Position numbers and translations under genes: made by a program
Shown: one piece after another, positions 7,205-18,090 of the stretch
How positions within the stretch are numbered: position 1 is the stretch's first letter
Layout: each line of letters begins with the position of its first letter
Origin: DATDCY01 sp964513745
GTDB lineage: Bacteria > JAUVQV01 > DATDCY01
DNA: 27,702 nucleotides
NCBI GenBank assembly: GCA_964513745.1
Contig: CAZEOK010000034.1
Coordinates: 1-27,702 of the forward strand
Direction of reading: 5' to 3'
Notes under the pieces: model-generated
The model's input: only the letters and a program-made list of their open reading frames with translations
What the model was told of the DNA's origin: nothing
The model's database searches: none

Positions 7205-9839
7205 TCGCCGTGCCCACCGCCAGCAGCGAGAAGGGCTTCTGCACGAAGCCTCGCGCCCCGGCTGCGATCAGCGCCTCGATGCCCGTGAAGCCGCCCGGGC
7301 TGTACCCCGAACAGATGATCACCCGCGCATCGTCCCGGATCTTCCGCAGCTCCTCGAAGACTTCGCGCCCTTCCATTTTCGGCATCACCATGTCGAGAAG
7401 TACAACGTCGATCCGGCCCGGCTGCTCGCGGTAGAGGCGCACCCCCTCCTCGCCGTCGCCGGCGGTGAGCACGGTGTAGCCGAGCGGAGTCAGCAGATCC
7501 TTGCAGATCTCCCGGACGGGAAGCTCGTCGTCGATGACCAGGACGGTGCTGCTTCCCCGCAGGTCCTCCTGCCGGCGCACCTCCCGGACGGCCTCGCCGT
7601 GTGCAAAGGGCAAATAGACCGAGATTCGCGTGCCCCGTCCGGGCTCGCTGTAGAGACGAACCTGCCCGCCGTGGTTGCTGACCACGGTGTGGACGATGAA
7701 GAGCCCGAGCCCCGTCCCCCGGCCCGTCCCCTTGGTGGTGAAGAAGGGGTCGTAGACGCGCCGCTGGGTTTCCTCGTCCATCCCGACGCCGGTATCCGAA
7801 ACAGAGAGGCGCAGGTAGCCGCTGCTCGGTGCAGTCTTGTCCTCGTCTTCGTCAACGACCTCCGCAGGCGCCGCGAGCGCAGTCTCGATGGTGAGCCTGC
7901 CGCCGTCCGGCATCGCGTCGCGGGCGTTTGTAGCGAGGTTCATGATGACCTGGTCGATCTGCGCGGCGTCCGCCGCGAGCAGCGGCAACTCCTTGTCGAG
8001 ACTGAGCACGAGATCGACGTTCGCGGGCAGGCTCCTGCGCAGCAGGTCGGCGGCGATCCCGACCAGCGCGTTGAGGTCGACGAACTGGCGCTCCGGCCGC
8101 TCCTTGCGTGCCACCATCAGGATCTTGCGCGCCAGGCTCGCCCCGCGTTCGGCCGCCTGACCAATGACCGCGGCCGCCTTGTGGAAGGGCTCGCCCTCGC
8201 GGGTCTGGTAGCTGATGAGTTCCGCGTAGCCGAGGATTCCGGCGAGGATGTTGTTGAAATCGTGCGCGATCCCGCTTGCCAGCGTCCCGATGGCCTCCAG
8301 TTTCTGGGCGCGTTGGAGTTGCTCCGAGAGGTGCCGCTGCTGCGCCTCGGCGCGCCTGCGCTCAGAGATGTCGCGAACGACGCTTACCATGACCGGCTGG
8401 TCGCCGTAGCTGACAACCACGGAATGGACCTCGACCGGGTGGCGCCTCCCCTCGACGGAGACCACGACCGTCTCGAAGATACCCTGCCCGTGCCGCGCGA
8501 TCGCCTCGATCTGACGATCGACGGTCTCCCGTTCCTCCTCCGGGACGAAGGGGCGCGTACGGCTGCCGACGAGCGCCTCGCGGTCGAGCCCGGTCAGGGC
8601 GGACATCGCGCCGTTGACGTAGAGCAGCTCGCCGTCCGCGACGCGGCGCACCAGGATGCCGTCGATGGCGTTGTCGGCGAGGAACGACTTGAACTGGAGT
8701 TCGGCCTCGGCCCGGCGCCGGTCTGTGATGTCGCGCATCACGACCTGGATCGCGGGCTTGCCCTCGAAGACCAGCGGGGTCGCGCTGGCCTCGGCGTAGA
8801 AGTCGGAACCGTCCAGTCGCAGGAAGCGCTCGACCATCGTCGGCGCGCGTAAACCCTGCTGCTGCATCATCCGTACGCGGGCCGACACCGTGGGCAGGCT
8901 CTCGGGGTGCACGAAGCTCATCACCGACTTGCCGACGACATCATCCGGGCCCGCGCCCCGGACCATTTCGACCCCGGCCCGGTTCACGAAAACGATGGCG
9001 CCCGCGCTGTGTACGAAGACGCAGTCCGGCAGTGCTTCGACGAGCAGGCGGTAGCGTTCCTCGGATGCGGCCAGCACGTGCTCCATGCGCACGCGCTGGG
9101 CGATCTCGCGTTGCAGCAGTTCGTTGGCCTCGCTGAGTCTGCGGCTCGCGGCGTCTTCCAGCAGTACTTCGCCGCGATTCCCGCGCAGGTGTCGCTCGTT
9201 GAGCGAGCTCAGCAGCTGGTCGACGTCGAGCGGCGTCTCGCGACAGGCGATCAGGGCGCTCGGGGCGACGCAGTGCAGGTTTTCCCCGAGCACCCCGTGC
9301 GCGAGAACGAGCTGGTGGCTGCTGACCGCGTCGTGGACGATCCCTGGCGCAACCAGCGAACGGTCGTAGAGCGAGAGCAGGACCGCGTCGAGGTCGGCCG
9401 CGAGCCGCCTGATAGAGACTTGCAGGGCGAGCGAGGCCTGCGGGTCGCGACCGAGGCAGTGGTGACTGGTGTCGACAACGGCGAAGCGGCGGTTACAGGG
9501 GACGGAGAGGGTTTCGATACCCGAGCGCAGCAACGCAACGGTCTGAAGCGGATCGGCCGTTCCGGGGGGAATGCTCGAGAGGGAGATCACGCCGGAATTG
9601 ATTGCAGCGGGAAGCCCGATGCCCGCGTGGGCAAGCACCTCGGGCAGGGCATCAGCGAGGGGCGCCGACATCAGGATCGCGAAGCGGTCACGACCGAGGT
9701 CGGCAGCGCGGATCAGCCCCGCGACGGTCGCCAGCGACTCGTCGGGCGTTTCGGTGACGACGCAGACTTGCTGGGAGCCGCTAAGGTGCGCGATTGCATG
9801 CGCCAGACCGGCCGATGCGATGCTCGTGCGGCTCTCCAA
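7113..9839 (-). CDS. Hybrid sensor histidine kinase: MEDS-like, PAS, PAS, HisKA, HATPase, receiver
   Basis: This is a signalling kinase of about 908 residues with no evident membrane span. Domains from the N-terminus are: a MEDS/DcmR-like sensory domain (about 10-205, with CVVTETPDES and AVVDTSHHCL); a short coiled coil; PAS 1 (about 262-375) and PAS 2 (about 383-495), each ending in a RDI(T/S)(D/E)RRRAEA linker; a dimerisation/phospho-acceptor domain with His526 in GIAHDFNNIL; an ATPase domain with MNLATNARDA, SDTGVGM and GRGTGLGLFIV; and a C-terminal receiver with IDDE, phospho-acceptor Asp816 in LLDMVMP and Lys868. TTG at 9839 is preferred because it sits behind GGAGGGGAGGG; the frame can extend only to TTG 9863. 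The DAHP synthase gene lies upstream on the same strand; no output regulator is adjacent. Confidence 0.9.
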   Translation of the reverse strand: MESRTSIASAGLAHAIAHLSGSQQVCVVTETPDESLATVAGLIRAADLGRDRFAILMSAPLADALPEVLAHAGIGLPAAINSGVISLSSIPPGTADPLQTVALLRSGIETLSVPCNRRFAVVDTSHHCLGRDPQASLALQVSIRRLAADLDAVLLSLYDRSLVAPGIVHDAVSSHQLVLAHGVLGENLHCVAPSALIACRETPLDVDQLLSSLNERHLRGNRGEVLLEDAASRRLSEANELLQREIAQRVRMEHVLAASEERYRLLVEALPDCVFVHSAGAIVFVNRAGVEMVRGAGPDDVVGKSVMSFVHPESLPTVSARVRMMQQQGLRAPTMVERFLRLDGSDFYAEASATPLVFEGKPAIQVVMRDITDRRRAEAELQFKSFLADNAIDGILVRRVADGELLYVNGAMSALTGLDREALVGSRTRPFVPEEERETVDRQIEAIARHGQGIFETVVVSVEGRRHPVEVHSVVVSYGDQPVMVSVVRDISERRRAEAQQRHLSEQLQRAQKLEAIGTLASGIAHDFNNILAGILGYAELISYQTREGEPFHKAAAVIGQAAERGASLARKILMVARKERPERQFVDLNALVGIAADLLRRSLPANVDLVLSLDKELPLLAADAAQIDQVIMNLATNARDAMPDGGRLTIETALAAPAEVVDEDEDKTAPSSGYLRLSVSDTGVGMDEETQRRVYDPFFTTKGTGRGTGLGLFIVHTVVSNHGGQVRLYSEPGRGTRISVYLPFAHGEAVREVRRQEDLRGSSTVLVIDDELPVREICKDLLTPLGYTVLTAGDGEEGVRLYREQPGRIDVVLLDMVMPKMEGREVFEELRKIRDDARVIICSGYSPGGFTGIEALIAAGARGFVQKPFSLLAVGTAIKEALAGAVPPGEGKGPLPAPPESSAAPSH

Positions 9840-9939
9840 GCCCTCCCCTCCCGAAACCGCCAACTACGGCTGAGGTTAACCGACGATGCTCCCGCTTGAG
9901 GCACTAGCCAAGAGGAGGGGAGAGTGTCCGGGACCGGTT

Positions 9940-10956
9940 CTAGAGCTCCCGGCCGGCGGCCCTCACGAAGGGCTTGATTTCACGCATCAGCTCGCGGAAC
10001 TTCTCGGGCTTGAGCGACTGTAGCCCGTCGCTGACGGCCTCCTCTGGGCGGCAGTGCACCTCGACCATCAGGCCGTCGGCGCCGACGGCGGCCGCCGCCT
10101 TGGACAGCGGCAGCACGTACTGCCAGTGCCCCGCCGCGTGGCTCGGGTCGACGACCACCGGCAGGTGGGTCATGCCCTTGAGCACCGGAACCGCCGAGAT
10201 GTCCAGCGTGTTGCGCGTCGCGCGCTCGAAGGTCCGGATGCCGCGCTCGCAGAGGATCACGCGGCGGTTGCCCTCCGCGAGGATGTACTCGGCGGACATC
10301 AGGAACTCCTCGATCGTCGTCATCATGCCGCGCTTGAGGAAGATCGGCTTGTCGATTTGGCCGAGGACCTTGAGCAGCGCGAAGTTCTGCACGTTGCGCG
10401 CGCCGACCTGGAACATGTCGACGTAGCGTGCGATCATCTCGGCGTCCGCGGGGTTCACGATCTCGGTCACCACGGGCAGGCCGGTCGCCTCGCGCGCCTC
10501 GGCGAGGAGCTTGAGCCCCTCCTCCTCCATCCCCTGGAAGCTGTAGGGGGAGGTGCGCGGCTTGTAGGCGCCGCCGCGCAGGATGTGTGCGCCGGCTTTC
10601 TTTACCGCCTTCGCTGCATCGAGCAGCTGCTCGCGGCTCTCAATCGAGCACGGCCCGGCGATGACCACGAAACCGTCCCCGCCGATCTTCACGCCGCCGA
10701 CCTCGATCACCGTCGGTTCCGTCTTGATCTCGCGGCTGGCGAGCTTGTATGGCTTGAGGATGGGCACGACCTTCTCGACGCCGGGGAGCGACTCGAGCGA
10801 CTGCAGGCGCGCCTTGCCGCGCTCATCCCCGATGGCACCGATGACGTCGCGCTCGACGCCGTGGATGATGTGAGTCTTGTAGCCGAGATCGCGGATCTTC
10901 TTCAGGACCTCGTTGAGTTCCCTCTTCGCGGCACCCTGGCGCATGACGATGATCAT
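9940..10956 (-). CDS. aroF: 3-deoxy-7-phosphoheptulonate (DAHP) synthase, type I-beta with N-terminal regulatory domain
   Basis: This 338-residue enzyme condenses phosphoenolpyruvate and erythrose 4-phosphate, the first step of the shikimate pathway. Residues 1-70 form the ferredoxin-like/ACT-like domain (MIIVMRQGA start) found in Thermotoga-type enzymes, where it confers feedback control. The TIM-barrel domain carries GPCSIES (101-107), KPRTSPYSFQG (132-142), LCERGIRTFE and DPSHAAG, which supply substrate and metal ligands. The start is fixed by similarity to the family N-terminus. No ribosome binding site precedes ATG 10956, and the predicted promoter lies so close that the mRNA may be leaderless. 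The symbol follows common usage; the same family is also called aroA or aroG in some genomes. Confidence 0.95.
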   Translation of the reverse strand: MIIVMRQGAAKRELNEVLKKIRDLGYKTHIIHGVERDVIGAIGDERGKARLQSLESLPGVEKVVPILKPYKLASREIKTEPTVIEVGGVKIGGDGFVVIAGPCSIESREQLLDAAKAVKKAGAHILRGGAYKPRTSPYSFQGMEEEGLKLLAEAREATGLPVVTEIVNPADAEMIARYVDMFQVGARNVQNFALLKVLGQIDKPIFLKRGMMTTIEEFLMSAEYILAEGNRRVILCERGIRTFERATRNTLDISAVPVLKGMTHLPVVVDPSHAAGHWQYVLPLSKAAAAVGADGLMVEVHCRPEEAVSDGLQSLKPEKFRELMREIKPFVRAAGREL

Positions 10957-10963
10957 GGGCGCT

Positions 10964-10993
10964 TTTTTACCTTAACGGCGCAGTCGGGGTCAA
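10964..10993 (-). promoter_or_regulatory. Probable aroF promoter (divergent)
   Basis: On the minus strand TTGACC (10993-10988), an 18-base spacer and TAAAAA (10969-10964) form a sigma-70-like promoter. The start would fall around 10957, essentially at the aroF ATG (10956). Confidence 0.55.
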
Positions 10994-11007
10994 GGCAAAA
11001 TACCCCC

Positions 11008-11037
11008 TTGACAAGGGTGTTGCGGAATCGGTATTTG
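11008..11037 (+). promoter_or_regulatory. Probable promoter of the cold-shock gene
   Basis: TTGACA (11008-11013) is followed after 18 bases by TATTTG (11032-11037), giving an untranslated leader of about 75 bases. The -35 box lies inside the inverted repeat CCCTTG-A-CAAGGG (11005-11017). With GTCAAGG at 10989-10995, this forms a symmetric region between the divergent promoters. Confidence 0.5.
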
Positions 11038-11119
11038 ATATCCCCAATGAAATCGCACCAGTTCCCCGCCGAGCAGGTCCGGTGGCACGCATCCTGAGGA
11101 AAAGGAGGTACCGGTTTTC

Positions 11120-11332
11120 ATGAGAATCGCTGGCAAAGTGAAGTGGTTCGACGAGAAGAAGGGCTGGGGTTTCATCCAGAAGGACGACGGCGTCGATGTC
11201 TTCGTCCACTACTCGGCAATCCAGGAGAGTGGCTTCAAGTCGCTTGCCGACGGCCAGGCCGTGGAGTTCGAGATAGCCGACGGGCCCAAGGGTCCCCAGG
11301 CCTCGAACGTCACGAAGCAGGCCCAGGCCTAG
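11120..11332 (+). CDS. Cold-shock domain protein (CspA family)
   Basis: This 70-residue single cold-shock domain binds single-stranded nucleic acid and typically acts as an RNA chaperone. RNP1 (KGWGFIQ, 14-20) and RNP2 (DVFVH, 26-30) are intact, as is the usual opening GKVKWFDEKKGWGFI. A strong AAAGGAGGT lies 10 bases before ATG 11120. It is preceded by its own promoter with a leader of about 75 bases and followed by an intrinsic terminator, so it is monocistronic. Confidence 0.97.
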   Translation: MRIAGKVKWFDEKKGWGFIQKDDGVDVFVHYSAIQESGFKSLADGQAVEFEIADGPKGPQASNVTKQAQA

Positions 11333-11359
11333 CCTCCCTCAGTTCTTCAGGGGACCATC

Positions 11360-11398
11360 GCCCCGACCGCCGTGCTTTGCGCCGCGGTTGGGGCTTTT
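11360..11398 (+). terminator. Intrinsic terminator after the cold-shock gene
   Basis: An 11-bp stem, GCCCCGACCGC (11360-11370) and GCGGTTGGGGC (11384-11394) with one G-T wobble, is followed by TTTT. It lies 28 bases after the stop codon. Confidence 0.85.
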
Positions 11399-11482
11399 CC
11401 CCCTGCTTTTCTTCGCGCGGCAGCCCGGTTGACAGCCGCCGGCGGATGCCTAACAATATCTCCCCACGAACGGAGGGGTGCG

Positions 11483-12442
11483 ATGCTCTGGAAGCGGAAG
11501 GCGCGGGAGTCGGGCCGACCAGAGCCCCGGGTGCGGGAGCGCTCCTACACCCTGATGATCGTCCCGGGCTCCCACAGCCGCGTGCGCAAGCTCGTGGTGC
11601 GCGAGCGCTTTCTCAAGGGCGCCGTCGTCGCTGCCGGCATTGCCTCCCTCGTGCTGGCTCTCCTGGTCATCGACTATGCACGCAGCCGCAGCCGGGTCTC
11701 CGAGCTGGCGCAGCTGCGCGCCGAGACGGCGTCCCTGCGGATCAAGGCGGCGCAGGTCGCCCAGGACCTCGTCGAGCTGGAGAACGGGATGTCCCGCCTG
11801 CGCAAGTTCGAGGCGCGACTGCGCACGGCCTTCGACCTCGACCGCGACTACTACAGTCAGGAGTCCCTTCTCGGCATCGGCGGCGGCGAGACCAGTCTCG
11901 CGGACATGGTCAGCGGGCTGGACGTGCGCCAGAGCGACCTCGCGGCCCAGGTCGACAGCGACCTGGAGCGGATGAAGGGCCGCGTGGAAGCCCAGGAGCA
12001 GGGTTTCTCCGAGCTGGTGAGTTTTCTCGAAGACCGCAAGTCGCTGCTGGCCTCGACCCCCTCGATCATGCCGGTACGCGGCTGGATGACCTCGGGCTTC
12101 CGGCGCCGCAACGATCCCTTCACGCAGAACGCGGTCTGGCACCGCGGCCTCGACATCTCGACGGCGATGGGCACGCCGGTGCTCGCCCCGGCCGACGGGG
12201 TCGTGACGTACGTCGGCCGCAAGGTCGACTTCGGCAACATCCTCTCGCTCGACCACGGGTACGGCTACCTGACGCGCTACGGCCACAACTCGAAGATCAT
12301 CGTGCGGGCCGGGCAGCAGGTGCGCCGCGGGCAGGTCATCGCGTTCGTCGGCAACACGGGCAAGAGCACCGGGCCGCACCTGCACTACGAGGTGCTGCGC
12401 AACGGCGTCCCCGTCAACCCCGCCGACTACATCATCAACTGA
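11483..12442 (+). CDS. Membrane-anchored M23-family metallopeptidase (LytM/peptidoglycan endopeptidase type)
   Basis: This 319-residue protein starts at ATG 11483 behind CGGAGGGG. A basic cytoplasmic head is followed by one membrane span (about 46-64), a coiled-coil periplasmic stalk (about 68-190), and a C-terminal M23 domain (about 197-319). The zinc ligands and catalytic residues are present: H220 and D224 (WHRGLD), H268 (YGH) and H299-x-H301 (HLHYE). It could therefore be an active peptidoglycan endopeptidase rather than a degenerate LytM regulator. The architecture resembles DipM/EnvC-like or NlpD-like division and envelope factors, but the specific role is not determined. It follows the cold-shock terminator and is probably transcribed alone. 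Confidence 0.93.
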   Translation: MLWKRKARESGRPEPRVRERSYTLMIVPGSHSRVRKLVVRERFLKGAVVAAGIASLVLALLVIDYARSRSRVSELAQLRAETASLRIKAAQVAQDLVELENGMSRLRKFEARLRTAFDLDRDYYSQESLLGIGGGETSLADMVSGLDVRQSDLAAQVDSDLERMKGRVEAQEQGFSELVSFLEDRKSLLASTPSIMPVRGWMTSGFRRRNDPFTQNAVWHRGLDISTAMGTPVLAPADGVVTYVGRKVDFGNILSLDHGYGYLTRYGHNSKIIVRAGQQVRRGQVIAFVGNTGKSTGPHLHYEVLRNGVPVNPADYIIN

Positions 12443-12491
12443 TCGATCTCCGCCGCACGCCTGCGTTACGGGATTGGTCCGTCCTGCGTGC

Positions 12492-12685
12492 GCGAGGCGG
12501 CGGGGGCTCTCCTTCGGTCGTGCGTCTGCGCCGCCTGCCCGGGAGTGCGCCCGGGGCTCGCGGTCTTGTAACTCGCCTGCGGCTCAAACAACAAGCCCGC
12601 GTCCCTGCGGGACCGCCCCGGTCGCGCTCCCGGGCTTTACGGCGGCTCCGCGCCATCTCCCTCAGGAGAGCCCCTGCCGCCTCGC
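12492..12685. repeat. Nested inverted repeat element A with REP-like core (minus orientation)
   Basis: The outer arms, 12492-12512 and 12665-12685, are inverted repeats matching at 20 of 21 bases. The next arms, 12537-12557 and 12615-12635, match at 19 of 21. Inside, CTTGT (12565-12569) and ACAAG (12591-12595) enclose the core 12569-12592, which read on the minus strand is GTTGTTTGAGCC-GCAGG-CGAGTTA. The whole 194-bp unit could fold into a long interrupted hairpin. It starts 50 bases after the M23 peptidase stop. Open frames here are arginine/proline-rich and not protein-like. Confidence 0.8.
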
Positions 12686-12787
12686 TTTCCGTGACGGGCA
12701 CTGAAAAGGACTCATCTGCGGCGTTCTGCTCTCTTGCGTCATGACACTTGGGCCCATCCAGTCCGTTTCGGTGTTGACGGTCCTGAG

Positions 12788-12982
12788 GCGGGGGCGGGGC
12801 GGTGCCGGGCGGGCGCGTGGCGGAGCGCGAGGGCACCGGAGCATCCGCACCGGAGCGTCCGCGAAGCGGCGAAGCGTGTTGTCTGAGCCCCGCAGGGGCG
12901 AGTTGCACGCTTCGAGCGCAGGGGTGGATACGCTCCGGTCGAGCGCGGAGCTGGCGCCCGCCCGGCACCGCCCCGCTCCCGC
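12788..12982. repeat. Nested inverted repeat element B with REP-like core (plus orientation)
   Basis: The outer arms, 12788-12816 and 12954-12982, match at 28 of 29 bases. Further nested arms are ACCGGAGCGT/ACGCTCCGGT (12849-12858, 12930-12939) and CGAAGCGTG/CACGCTTCG (12870-12878, 12906-12914), around the core 12878-12904 (GTTGTCTGAGCCCC-GCA-GGGGCGAGTT). The core is the same element as in A, in opposite orientation. A 14-bp tandem repeat (12833-12846, 12847-12860; 13 of 14 identical) lies in the left arm. No gene is supported within it, and there is no transposase in the window. Confidence 0.8.
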
Positions 12983-13045
12983 ACGCACGGGAAATGAGGC
13001 ACGTAATGAGCGCGTCGAATTTTCACCCGAGATGGGGTTGATACC

Positions 13046-13054
13046 TGTTATACT
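13046..13054 (+). promoter_or_regulatory. Probable extended -10 promoter of secA
   Basis: TG-T-TATACT (13046-13054) is an extended -10 element. No good -35 lies at the right spacing, which is usual for extended -10 promoters. Transcription would start near 13061, about 26 bases before the secA ATG. The stretch 12983-13045 shows nothing else. Confidence 0.55.
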
Positions 13055-13086
13055 TTTAGTTTGATCACGCACTGAGGAGATTATAG

Positions 13087-15876
<2,790 letters not shown>

Positions 15877-15899
15877 ACAATCGGCGCGGCAGATCGTTC

Positions 15900-15929
15900 T
15901 TGACACGTTTTTCCCCCGCATGCTAGGCT
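15900..15929 (+). promoter_or_regulatory. Probable promoter of the AMIN-protein gene
   Basis: TTGACA (15900-15905) and, 18 bases later, TAGGCT (15924-15929) preceded by TG (15921-15922) form a sigma-70 promoter with an extended -10. The start would fall about 60 bases before ATG 15994. Just upstream, GAACAATC (15875-15882) and GATCGTTC (15892-15899) make an imperfect hairpin at the secA stop that might serve as a weak terminator. Confidence 0.5.
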
Positions 15930-15993
15930 TTTGCAGCTTTTTCGTGGCGTTAGGTGCTTGTTCCGCCCGCGGGCGGCGAACGGGGGAGAGCCG

Positions 15994-18009
15994 ATGCGAC
16001 GCATGATCCGCCGGACGGTCCTTGTAGCGGCGACCGTCACGGTGATGCTGGCGCTTGCTGGCGCCACGGCGTCCCGGGCCGCCACGATCCTCGTGAAACC
16101 TGGCAAGCTTGATCATTTCGTTCTCACCGCCCCCCCCTCCGCTCTCGCGGGTGAGAGTTTTCTCGTGCGCATCGAGCCTTTCGACGCCAGCGGCAACCTC
16201 ATCACCGAGTTCCGCGGCAAGGCGGGCGTGTTCCTGGTGAGTGTTTCCGGCGGCGGCGAGGCGGTCCCGGCGAAGCTGCGGTCCGAGGAGTTCGCGGGCG
16301 GGGCCACGGTCAAGGTCGTGAGCCGGCGCGCGGGGATCCTCGACCTCTCGGTGACCGAGGGCGAGGGCAGCACCCCGCTGGCAAGCGTGCAGGCCCGCAT
16401 ACTTCCGAACCGGCTCGACCGCTTCGTAGTCAACGCGCCGCGCGAGGTGATCGCCGGCGAGCCCTTCCAGGCCCGGATCATCGCGCAGGACGCCTTCGGC
16501 AACACCAAGGACGACCTGGCCGACATCCGCGAGGGGCTCCGGGTGGAGATCCTGGGGACGGGCTCCGCCGCGGGCGCGGACAAGACACTTCCCGCTTTCC
16601 GCGGCGGCGAGGCGACCTATTCGTTCCAGCCGCGCAAGGCCGGCACGATCCGCGTCGGCGTTCAGGAGATGCGCACGCGCAGCGCGGGAGAGAGCGCCGG
16701 CATCCAGGTCAACCCGGCGGCACTCGACCACTTCACCGTCCTTGGCCCGAAGGCTGCGGTGGCGGGAGAGAAGTTCATCGTCCTGATCTCGGCTTATGAT
16801 GCGTTCGAGAATCCCGTGACGGGATATCAGGCCCAGGGGGACGGCATCGCCCTGCGGGCTTCCGGCACGGGTGTGCTCGCGCCGGCCGTCGTGACGGCCA
16901 AGGAGTTCAGCAACGGGCAGGCCCGCGTGACGTTGACCTACACCAAAGCGGAGGCGCTGCGCATTTCGGCCCGCGAGCAGAATCGCGAGGCCGGCGGCGA
17001 AAGCGACGCCATTCTCGTCGCACCCGGCGACCCGGACCATTTCCGCGTGAGCACGCCCGCCGAGGCGGTCGCCGGCGAGGGTTTCCCGGCCCAGATCGAG
17101 GCGCTCGACCGCTTCAGCAACCTGATCGAGGATTACGACCTGCGCGGCCTCGAGGTTCTGCTCTCCACTGACGGCCGCGGCCAGATCTCGCCCGCCTCGG
17201 TTTCTCCGGCGGCGTTCGTCCGCGGCAAGGCCGCTGTCAACCTGCTGTACAACCGCGCAGAGTCCTTCTCGGTCGTCGCCGCCCTCTCCAAGGAGGCCCT
17301 GGAGAAGCTCGTGGCCGAGCGCAAGCGCCAGGCCGCGGCTCCGCCCGCCCCGGCCGTCTCGCCGGAGGATGCCGCCCGCGAAAAGGAGCGCGCGGCTGCG
17401 GCCAAGGCACGCGAGGAAGCGCAGCGGGCGAGGGACGACGCCGAGAAGAAGCGCGCCAAGGAGGACGCGGCCAAGGCGCGGCAGGAGGCCGAGAAGGCGA
17501 GGGACGACGCCGAGAAGAAGCGGGCCAAGGAGGATGCGCTCAGGGCACGGCAGGAGGCCGAGCGCGCCCGGGAAGAGGCCAAGGCCGGCACGAAGGCTCC
17601 AGCGAATGCTCCCGCCCCCGCTCCCCCCGCGAAGCCCGCTCTGGAGGCGAAGACCACCGCCCCCGCTCCGCCCGCACGGCCCGCGCTCAAGGTTCTCGAA
17701 AAGGTGACCTTCGAGGAGAGCAAGGACCAGATTCTTGTCCGGCTGTCCACCAGCGGGCCGGTGAGCTACAACGCTTCCACGGGTTCGCGGCTCTCCAAGG
17801 AATGGATCTGGCTCGAGCTGTTCCCCGTCCGCGCAGACGCCTCGATCGGCCAGAGCGTCAAGGTTTCATCGGCGCTTGTCGGCGGGATCACGGTCGAGCA
17901 GGCCGAGCCCGAGAAGGTCATCATCTCCCTGCAGGTACTCCCGCCGGGGATTTCCTACGTAGTCACCCAGCAGGACCGCGCAATCGTGGTCAAGGTCGTC
18001 AGAACGGAG
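15994..18009 (+). CDS. Secreted protein with four Ig-like repeats, coiled coil and C-terminal AMIN-like domain
   Basis: The frame at ATG 15994 (behind GGGGGAGAG) gives about 672 residues; the TAG stop follows at 18010-18012. Residues 1-29 are a signal peptide (cleavage near ASRA-ATI). Four repeats of about 100 residues follow (near 39-135, 141-238, 244-342 and 347-432). Each opens with LDHF/LDRF/PDHF, then AGE-x-F and a D-x-F/S-x-N turn, as in bacterial Ig-like/invasin-type folds. A charged coiled coil (about 455-530) contains a 23-residue tandem repeat (ARDDAEKKRAKEDA twice; 69-base DNA period). A Pro/Ala linker leads to a beta-rich AMIN-like domain (about 565-672), a type that binds peptidoglycan or secretin partners in amidases and PilQ. 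An envelope-anchored structural role is inferred. Confidence 0.8.
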
Positions 18010-18090
18010 TAGCCGGGGCCCGCCGGGCCGCCGCGCCCCGATCCGGTTCGTCAGTCCCTGGTGAGCGCCGGGACATCAGGGAGGCGGGCG

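Noticed and set aside
11047..11097. 16-codon open frame in the cold-shock gene leader
   Set aside because: No ribosome binding site precedes it and the peptide has no attenuator-like codon run; probably chance.
12435..13064. Several short open frames on both strands in the interval before secA
   Set aside because: All are Arg/Pro/Ser-rich, lack ribosome binding sites, and are explained by the GC-rich inverted repeats.
17428..17538. Short regular repeats resembling a CRISPR array or satellite
   Set aside because: They are in-frame coding repeats of a coiled coil (69-base period) without unique spacers.
18013..18090. GC-rich hairpin between the AMIN gene and the pseudo-receiver gene as a terminator
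   Set aside because: No T tract follows, so intrinsic termination is not supported.
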